DNA from: an uncultured Eubacteriales bacterium
Lineage (GTDB): Bacteria; Bacillota; Clostridia; Oscillospirales; Oscillospiraceae
Direction: 5' to 3'
Assembly (NCBI GenBank): GCA_900544765.1
Contig: UQWI01000004.1
Coordinates: 1 to 64,000, forward strand
Length of the DNA: 64,000 nt
This document shows, in pieces, positions 58,595-64,000 of this stretch (positions are counted from its first letter, which is position 1; each line of letters opens with the position of its first letter). A program made the translations under genes and the position numbers. The notes under the pieces are model-generated. The model was given only the letters and a program-made list of their open reading frames with translations, did no database searches and had not been told where the DNA came from.

Positions 58595-59167
58595 ATGTCT
58601 ATAATACTCGCATCCGCGTCTCCCAGGCGGCGTGAGCTGCTGGAGAACGTCGGCGTGCGCGATATGAAAATAATTCCCGCCAGGGGCGAGGAACACACGC
58701 CGGAGGGCGCTTCGGCCGAGGAGGCCGTCATGGCCATATCCAGGGGCAAGGCCCTCGAGGTGGCGGAACAATGCTCCCCCGGCGACGTCATAATAGCGGC
58801 CGACACCGTGGTCTCGGTGGACGGGGACATCCTCGGCAAGCCGCGCAGCGAGGACGAGGCCAGGGCGATGCTCCGACGCCTCTCCGGCCGCGAGCACGAG
58901 GTGTACACCGGCGTAACTGTGATACACGCCGGGGATATACGATGCGCTGCGGAGCGCACTCTCGTCCGCTTCCGCGCCGTGACAGGCGCGGAGATAGACG
59001 CCTATGTAGCCACGGGCGAGCCGATGGACAAGGCCGGGGCCTATGGCATACAGGGCGCGGCCAGCCTCTTCGTGGAGGGAATAACCGGTGATTACTTTAA
59101 CGTCATGGGCCTGCCCGTGTGCAGGCTCGGCCGTATGCTTAGCGATATGGGTGTGAGTCTGCTGTGA
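58595..59167 (+). CDS. maf: Maf-like nucleoside triphosphate pyrophosphatase
   Basis: A 190-residue house-cleaning enzyme that hydrolyses modified or canonical nucleoside triphosphates (dTTP/UTP subgroup by the ILASASPRRRELL and IIAADTVVSVDG motifs), with KPRSEDEARAML, EVYTGVTV and MDKAGAYGIQGAA also present. ATG 58595 lies 1 bp after the previous stop. It is located before mreC as in many Firmicutes, and the next start overlaps its stop. Confidence 0.93.
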   Translation: MSIILASASPRRRELLENVGVRDMKIIPARGEEHTPEGASAEEAVMAISRGKALEVAEQCSPGDVIIAADTVVSVDGDILGKPRSEDEARAMLRRLSGREHEVYTGVTVIHAGDIRCAAERTLVRFRAVTGAEIDAYVATGEPMDKAGAYGIQGAASLFVEGITGDYFNVMGLPVCRLGRMLSDMGVSLL

Positions 59168-60099
59168 AGGAATACCTAAAGAAAAACGGAATACGCCTGG
59201 CCGTCATACTCCTGGCCGTCGTCATTGTGGTATCTGTCTCCAGCCAGCTGCTGGGCGGCAGCGCGGGCTTCCTGACGAATATCATCGTCGCCGTGCGCGA
59301 GCCCATCAACAAGGCCGCAACAGCGGCGGGCAGCCTGCTGGACGGCCTGTACGGTTACATCTTTGAGTACGAGCAGCTCCAGGCAGAGCTCGAGGCCACG
59401 CGGAACGAGCTCGCTGATGCGCAGGAGCAGGTGCGTGAGGGCCAGGAGGCCATTGAAGAAAACCAGCGCTACGAGCAGCTGCTGGGCTTCGCCGAGGACA
59501 ACCCCAACTACGTCATGGAGCAGGCGCGCATAACCTCTTGGGGCGCAAACAACTACTCCAGCACCTTTATGATAAGCAAGGGCTCCGATGACGGCGTGGA
59601 GGTCGGCGACGCGGTCATAACCGAGACGGGCGCCCTTGTCGGCCAGGTCACGGAGGTCGCCGCGACCTCGGCTACGGTCGGCACGATAATCGACGTGGAC
59701 ACCCGTATCGGCGTCCTTGTCGGCACGAACGGCTCCGCCGCCATGCTGGTCGGCGAATACGCCCTGATGACCCAGGGACAGGCCCAGGTCACCTGGCTGA
59801 CCGAGGGCGCGCAGCTCTTCCTGGACGACACCATCCTCACCTCGGGCTCCGGCGACCAGATACCGTCAGGTCTCGTCGTAGGTACGGTCACCAGCATACA
59901 GACCGAGGCTGCGGGCCAGACCGAGTACGGTATAATCACGCCGGCGGTGGATTTGGGCTCGCTGGTGCAGGTGTTCATAATCACCGACTTCGGCGCGAGC
60001 GCTCAGAGCGGCGGGGAAGATTTGGCCCCGCAGAACACGCCGGAGGCGTCCGCGTCGCCGGACGTCTCGCCATCGGCTTCACCGGCTGCGGAGGGCTGA
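59164..60099 (+). CDS. mreC: Rod shape-determining protein MreC
   Basis: A 311-residue membrane protein that links the cytoskeletal MreB filaments to cell-wall synthases. One N-terminal transmembrane helix (about residues 10-28), a coiled coil (about 60-105, YEQLQAELEATRNELADAQEQVREGQEAIEENQRYEQLL) and the two beta-barrel MreC domains are seen. The GTG start overlaps the maf stop (GTGA). The C-terminal 30 residues form a Pro/Ala/Ser-rich tail. Confidence 0.93.
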   Translation: MKEYLKKNGIRLAVILLAVVIVVSVSSQLLGGSAGFLTNIIVAVREPINKAATAAGSLLDGLYGYIFEYEQLQAELEATRNELADAQEQVREGQEAIEENQRYEQLLGFAEDNPNYVMEQARITSWGANNYSSTFMISKGSDDGVEVGDAVITETGALVGQVTEVAATSATVGTIIDVDTRIGVLVGTNGSAAMLVGEYALMTQGQAQVTWLTEGAQLFLDDTILTSGSGDQIPSGLVVGTVTSIQTEAAGQTEYGIITPAVDLGSLVQVFIITDFGASAQSGGEDLAPQNTPEASASPDVSPSASPAAEG

Positions 60100-60100
60100 A

Positions 60101-60604
60101 ATGATTAGGGACCTAATCGACATGGAGAAAATCCGCCGGGTAATTCTGTACCTGGTGTATATCTTCGCCGTACAGTTTTTCCAGGACACCTTTTTCTCGA
60201 CGATAGCGATATTCGGCGTGAAGATGTTCTTCGTCCCGGCGGCGGTGGTGGCGATAGGCGCGTTCGAGGGCGGCGTGTGGGGCGCGGCCCTGGGCCTCGT
60301 CGCCGGCTTCCTCTGCGACGTCAGCTACGGCAACGTGGCGCTCTTCACGCTGCTGTTCCCGGTGCTGGGCTTCTTTGCCGGTGTGCTTACGCGCTGGTTT
60401 GTCAACGCCAGCCTCTTCGCGTATATGATTATGTGCCTGGCCGCCTTCGCGGTCACGGCCTTTTTCCAGCTGCTGGGCCTGTTCCTCGCGGGCAACTCGC
60501 TCATGCCGATGGTGCGCACGGCCATAATACAGACCATCTGGTCGCTGCCCATGGCGGCGGTGCTCTATTTCCCGTGCAGGGCGATAGGGCGCAGAAAGGT
60601 GTAG
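60101..60604 (+). CDS. mreD: Rod shape-determining protein MreD
   Basis: A 167-residue membrane protein with about five hydrophobic helices, positioned 1 bp after mreC. The pattern FFQDTFFSTIAIFGVKMFFVPAAVVAIGAFEGGVWGAALGLVAGFLCDVSYG is typical of MreD, which joins the cell-elongation machinery. Confidence 0.9.
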   Translation: MIRDLIDMEKIRRVILYLVYIFAVQFFQDTFFSTIAIFGVKMFFVPAAVVAIGAFEGGVWGAALGLVAGFLCDVSYGNVALFTLLFPVLGFFAGVLTRWFVNASLFAYMIMCLAAFAVTAFFQLLGLFLAGNSLMPMVRTAIIQTIWSLPMAAVLYFPCRAIGRRKV

Positions 60605-60669
60605 TTTTGGGAAAAAGACGAGTGTGTGACAGTGTACAGCCTTAGACAACGGAGAAAGGAAACACACTA

Positions 60670-62802
60670 ATGGGAAGTAAGATAAAGACATCCAGGGTCG
60701 TTGCGTTTGGCCTTGTAATAGCGCTGCTCATAGCGCTGTGTGTCGGTACGCTCTATCAGCTGCAGATACTCAACGGAGCGGCGTATTACGATGCCAGCCA
60801 AAACAACAATGTCACCTATCCGGCGGTCAAGGCCGCAAGGGGCAACATCCTCGACCGCTACGGCCGCGTACTGGTCAGCAACCGCGAGTGCTACAACCTC
60901 GTAATTAACACAACCCGCCTCTTCGGCGACGAGGTGGACGACCCTAACGCCGTTATACTCGAAATGGTGAACATAGTCGAGGACTCCGGCGCTGAGTTCA
61001 TAGACGACTTGCCCATCACCAAGTCGCCTCCCTTCGAGTACACGGACATGAACGACTTCCAGCGCACGCTGCTCAACGCCTATTTCACGAGGCACGGCCT
61101 CGATGAGGACACTACCGCCGTCGAGCTCATGAGCTACTTCCGCACGCGCTACGACATAGACAACACCTACTCCGCCGAGGACATGCGCAAGATAAGCGCC
61201 ATCCGTTACGCGCTCAACGTGAGATACGCCATCAACACCTCGTCCTATACTTTTGTGGAGGACGCCTCCATCGACCTCATCAGCGACATCATGGGCGCTG
61301 TCGGCAGCGTCATCGAGGTCGAGGGCAGCTATGTGCGTGAGTACAACACGCAGTATGCCGCCCACCTGCTCGGCTACATCGGCGCAATGACCGACGTGGA
61401 GCAGGAGCAGTACATGGTCGGCGACAACAGTGGCTACAACTATGACAGCATGGTCGGCAAGGACGGCGTGGAGCTCGCTTTCGAGAGTTGGCTCCACGGT
61501 ACCGACGGAAAGAGCCGGGTAACGCGCAACAGCGAAGGCACAATAACAAGTACGGTGTACGAGGAGGATCCTGTCCCCGGCAACCACGTTTACCTGACCA
61601 TAGACATACAGCTGCAGGAGGCCGTGGAGCGCGCCCTTGAAAACGGCATAATAGCCCTGCAGCTGGAGCGCGACCAGGAAAACGCCGAGGCTATAGCCAA
61701 CGGCACACCGGACGAGGTCAAGGAGGACATACAGGGCGGCGCAGCCGTTGTAGTGGACGTGAACTCCGGCAACCCGCTGGCCATCGCCAGCTACCCGACC
61801 TTCGACGCCTCGCAGGTGTATGAGAACTACGCCGAGTACCTCAACGCCGAGTACGACCCGCTGTATAACCGCGCGACCTTCGGCGCCTATGCCCCGGGCT
61901 CCACCTTTAAGCCGCTGGTGGCGCTCGCCGCGCTGAGCGAGAGCATAATAAACACTGAGACGCGCATAAAGTGCGAGGGCGTATTCAGCAAGTACGCCGA
62001 CCAGGGCTACGCCCCTGAGTGCTGGATCTACACCCAGGAGCAGCTCACCCACGGCAACGACAACGTCTCCGAGGCCCTGCGCGACTCGTGCAACTACTTC
62101 TTCTACACCATCGCCGACATGATGGGCATAGACATACTCGACGAGTATGCGGCTGATTTCGGCCTGGGTGAAAGCACCGGAATAGAAATAGCTGAGACCA
62201 CGGGCAATATGGCCAATCCCGACAACCACCTCAACTACGACGTGGACGCCTGGGTCTACGGCGACACCGTCCAGGCGGGCATAGGCCAGTCCGACAGCCT
62301 CTTCACCCCGCTGCAGCTCGCCGAGTACTGCGCAGCCATCGCAAACGGCGGTACGCGCTACAGCGCCAGCGTACTAAAGAGCGTCCGCAGCTTTGACTAC
62401 ACCCGCCAGCTCTACAGCGGCGAGACCAAGGTCATGAGCACCGTGGATTCCGCAGACTACAACTGGGCCGCCGTGCAGTATGGCATGTACCTGTTCACCC
62501 ACGACATCAACGGTTCCTCCAGCGAAGCGTACTACGCCTTCAATAACTACTCATATAACGGCGAGAGTATAGGCGTTGCGGCTAAGTCCGGTACATCCCA
62601 GCTCGGCGAGGACATAACCAACAACGCGCTGTTCATGTGCTACGCCCCCTACGACGACCCTGAGATAGCTGTGGCCATCGTTGTGGAGCGCGGTCGTGCC
62701 GGTTCCGCCCTTACCAATATAGCTAAGGACGTTCTGGACGCTTACTTCAGCCTGAGCAACCCCAGCAACTCCGCCGAGAGCGAGAACACCCTCCTCCAGT
62801 GA
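60670..62802 (+). CDS. mrdA: Penicillin-binding protein 2-type transpeptidase
   Basis: A 710-residue class B penicillin-binding protein that cross-links peptidoglycan during elongation. One N-terminal transmembrane helix (about 11-32), a pedestal domain (ARGNILDRYGRVLV) and the transpeptidase domain with the three active motifs: STFK (about residue 411), SCN (about 474) and KSG (about 638; the usual KTG is KSG here). AAAGGA precedes the ATG. It ends the maf-mreC-mreD-mrdA cell-shape operon; no mreB is in the window. Confidence 0.93.
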   Translation: MGSKIKTSRVVAFGLVIALLIALCVGTLYQLQILNGAAYYDASQNNNVTYPAVKAARGNILDRYGRVLVSNRECYNLVINTTRLFGDEVDDPNAVILEMVNIVEDSGAEFIDDLPITKSPPFEYTDMNDFQRTLLNAYFTRHGLDEDTTAVELMSYFRTRYDIDNTYSAEDMRKISAIRYALNVRYAINTSSYTFVEDASIDLISDIMGAVGSVIEVEGSYVREYNTQYAAHLLGYIGAMTDVEQEQYMVGDNSGYNYDSMVGKDGVELAFESWLHGTDGKSRVTRNSEGTITSTVYEEDPVPGNHVYLTIDIQLQEAVERALENGIIALQLERDQENAEAIANGTPDEVKEDIQGGAAVVVDVNSGNPLAIASYPTFDASQVYENYAEYLNAEYDPLYNRATFGAYAPGSTFKPLVALAALSESIINTETRIKCEGVFSKYADQGYAPECWIYTQEQLTHGNDNVSEALRDSCNYFFYTIADMMGIDILDEYAADFGLGESTGIEIAETTGNMANPDNHLNYDVDAWVYGDTVQAGIGQSDSLFTPLQLAEYCAAIANGGTRYSASVLKSVRSFDYTRQLYSGETKVMSTVDSADYNWAAVQYGMYLFTHDINGSSSEAYYAFNNYSYNGESIGVAAKSGTSQLGEDITNNALFMCYAPYDDPEIAVAIVVERGRAGSALTNIAKDVLDAYFSLSNPSNSAESENTLLQ

Positions 62803-62814
62803 CGGCATGATAAC

Positions 62815-62848
62815 GGCCGGGACAGACACAAGTCTGCCCCGGCCTTTT
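62815..62848 (+). terminator. Terminator of the mre-mrdA operon
   Basis: A 13-bp stem with one mismatch (62815-62827 with 62832-62844), followed by TTTT. Confidence 0.8.
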
Positions 62849-62922
62849 CGCGCCCCGCGCGGTTGGGCACCTGCCGAAAAAGAAAAACGCTATAGCAAGC
62901 GATACGAAGCTTGAAAAGGCCC

Positions 62923-62980
62923 CCGAGACACATCCGAGGGATGCGTCTCGGAAAGGAGAAGCAAGGGAGCGACGCAAGAC
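62923..62980 (+). repeat. Possible short member of the hairpin repeat family
   Basis: A stem of 13 bp with a 3-nt loop (62923-62935 with 62939-62951, one wobble) is followed by GGAAAGGAGAAGCAAGGGAGCGACG, which recalls the core after the 13-bp stems of the array (GAGAGGAGGAGCAGCGGAAC). The stem sequence itself is unrelated. Confidence 0.4.
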
Positions 62981-63000
62981 GTATTTTTAATCGTAGATAT

Positions 63001-63038
63001 AAAAATGCGTCGAAGCAAAGCGGACTTTGCTTCGACGC
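63001..63038 (-). terminator. Terminator of tRNA-Ser
   Basis: On the minus strand a 14-bp stem GCGTCGAAGCAAAG/CTTTGCTTCGACGC followed by ATTTTT, 2 bp after the tRNA end. Confidence 0.85.
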
Positions 63039-63040
63039 GG

Positions 63041-63132
63041 TGGCGGAGATGGAGAGATTCGAACTCTCGAGGAGCTTTTGACCCCTACACGATTTCCAAT
63101 CGTGCGCGCTCGACCAACTACGCGACATCTCC
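63041..63132 (-). tRNA. tRNA-Ser (anticodon GGA)
   Basis: The minus strand folds as a class II tRNA: acceptor stem GGAGATG/CATCTCC, anticodon stem CGATT/AATCG around GGA, a long variable arm, T arm with GTTCGAATC and an encoded CCA (63041-63043). It reads UCC and UCU codons. Confidence 0.97.
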
Positions 63133-63203
63133 ACGGGCTGCTCGAACTGTGCTATTCAGTTAGCGCCCGTATATAATATATTATTTTCCCGCCAAAGTCA
63201 AGC

Positions 63204-63674
63204 CTAAATTGCGCCCATCGCGCGCAAAATCATTTCACGGACGTCGCGGGCGCGGCAGCGCTCCTCGGCGGAGAGCCGTTCGAGCGTCTGTATCAGCGCT
63301 CCGGACGCGCCGGAGGCGCTTAGCGAAAGGGCCTCGGCGAGCTCACACGAGGCCAGGTACGCCCCGCGCAGCCCCGCCAGGGAGCCGTGTATCACGGCGC
63401 AGGCAGAGGCGGGGACATGCTCCTCGCCGGTCAGCAGGAAGCCCTCCGCCGTGAGGCGGCGCATAAGCGCGCCCTCCTCCCTGGCCAGGCGCGAGAGCCT
63501 CTGAGCAAATTGCGGGCAGCGCCGTGCGAGCGCCGTGTACTGTTCGCAGAGGCGGGCCGCCATGTCTGTAACCTCGCGCAGGCCGAGCGTCTTTTCCGCC
63601 TGGCTTCCCGAGCCGGTTACCCGGCCCCACACGCCGTCAAAGCTGCGGAGGGATTCGAGTATGTTGTCGTCCAT
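63204..63674 (-). CDS. Small helical protein, possibly ferritin-like
   Basis: A 156-residue all-helical protein of uncertain family (TDMAARLCEQYTALARRCPQFAQRLSRLAREEGALMRRL ... LRGAYLASCELAEALSLSA ... LERLSAEERCRARDVREMILRAM). The repeated Glu and absence of a clear ExxH pair make a ferritin-like fold plausible but iron binding doubtful. ATG 63674 follows GGGAGG; an in-frame ATG 60 bp upstream has no such site. It is the last complete gene before the right edge. Confidence 0.6.
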   Translation of the reverse strand: MDDNILESLRSFDGVWGRVTGSGSQAEKTLGLREVTDMAARLCEQYTALARRCPQFAQRLSRLAREEGALMRRLTAEGFLLTGEEHVPASACAVIHGSLAGLRGAYLASCELAEALSLSASGASGALIQTLERLSAEERCRARDVREMILRAMGAI

Positions 63675-64000
63675 GTGCAAAACCTCCCGGTTGCCTGTTA
63701 CCATTGTATGCGCCGCTTGCAATACTGTGCGCAATATGAGATAATTCAGGTAAGCGTGGAAACCGTTGACCAGGTGCGGGAGATATAACTGTGCAACATA
63801 GACAGCTGTCCGGTCCCCGGCGGGCCGGACAAGCGGTTCATACCCGTCTGCCGCAGCCCGACAATCTCATCCTCCACGGAGAAGAGATGGACGCCGGGAT
63901 AGAGCAGAACAATGTCGAGCTGACAATGGATGGATGCTGTACCAGGCCGCCTTCTACCGCTGCGGCGGCTTTGGCGTCCTGCCCGCGCAGGACAGCTGTG
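63675..64000. other. Right edge: possible fragment of a further gene
   Basis: Past 63790 the plus strand is open in one frame to the end (from GTG 63790), while the translation WMLYQAAFYRCGGFGVLPAQDSC around 63930-63999 looks more protein-like in another frame that is stopped upstream. It may be the start of a decayed or frameshifted gene continuing beyond the window. Confidence 0.25.

Noticed and set aside
56485..58959. Open frame of 824 codons on the minus strand opposite the U32 gene
   Set aside because: Antisense shadow of a conserved gene, no start signal.

Overview
The window reads as chromosome of a GC-rich (roughly 60% by eye), anaerobic, endospore-forming Bacillota, most like a gut Oscillospiraceae/Eubacteriales member. 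The reasons are SpoIIP and a SleB-type cortex hydrolase, a DnaD plus DnaI-like helicase loader pair, the Firmicute order recJ-rel-dtd, reverse rubrerythrin with rubredoxin and PerR, and many recombinases and oxygen-sensitive (radical SAM, 2-hydroxyacyl-CoA dehydratase-like) enzymes. The organism is inferred from gene content only.

Layout. 1-2.1 kb: end of a mobile element with a 5'-broken large serine recombinase and a small recombinase domain lacking the catalytic serine, next to tRNA-Leu(UAA). 2.4-9.15 kb: housekeeping operon recJ-rel-dtd-metallohydrolase-DUF2974, with stop/start overlaps. 9.34-10.0 kb (minus): an approximately 665-nt gene-free unit with its own consensus promoter, a 17-bp long-range helix and an intrinsic terminator; I read it as a large structured noncoding RNA of unassigned class. 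10.2-19.7 kb: acetyltransferase, a GH13 glycosidase, an ECF sigma/anti-sigma pair beside a broken paralogue, the peroxide/oxygen defence set, a CBS protein, spoIIP, a TSCPD protein, a SleB-type hydrolase and rsmG.

19.8-39.5 kb is the unusual part: a roughly 20-kb metabolic island. Two pairs of 2-hydroxyacyl-CoA dehydratase-like subunits (19783-22401 and 33558-36852), a third diverged large subunit and one ATP-dependent activase surround an MFS carrier, a dihydrolipoamide-dehydrogenase-like flavoenzyme, a SAM methyltransferase, two MJ0619/TrsS-like radical SAM proteins bracketing a phenylacetate-CoA-ligase-like enzyme, a DUF1858-like redox peptide, a sirtuin, a CobW-like GTPase, a DUF5714 protein, and PadR and TetR regulators. 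This looks like import, CoA activation and ATP-driven radical reduction or dehydration of an unidentified substrate.

39.6-64 kb: CapA-like protein, prfB (without the programmed frameshift), a macro-domain protein, a divergent Crp/Fnr regulator and larA, an Xre regulator with lepA, a beta-CASP hydrolase, a pseudokinase-transmembrane-C-type-lectin fusion, a tandem array of 131-bp hairpin repeats with diverged copies elsewhere, the dnaD-dnaI pair, a U32/RlhA-like protein, maf-mreC-mreD-mrdA (cell shape operon), tRNA-Ser(GGA) and a small helical protein at the right edge.
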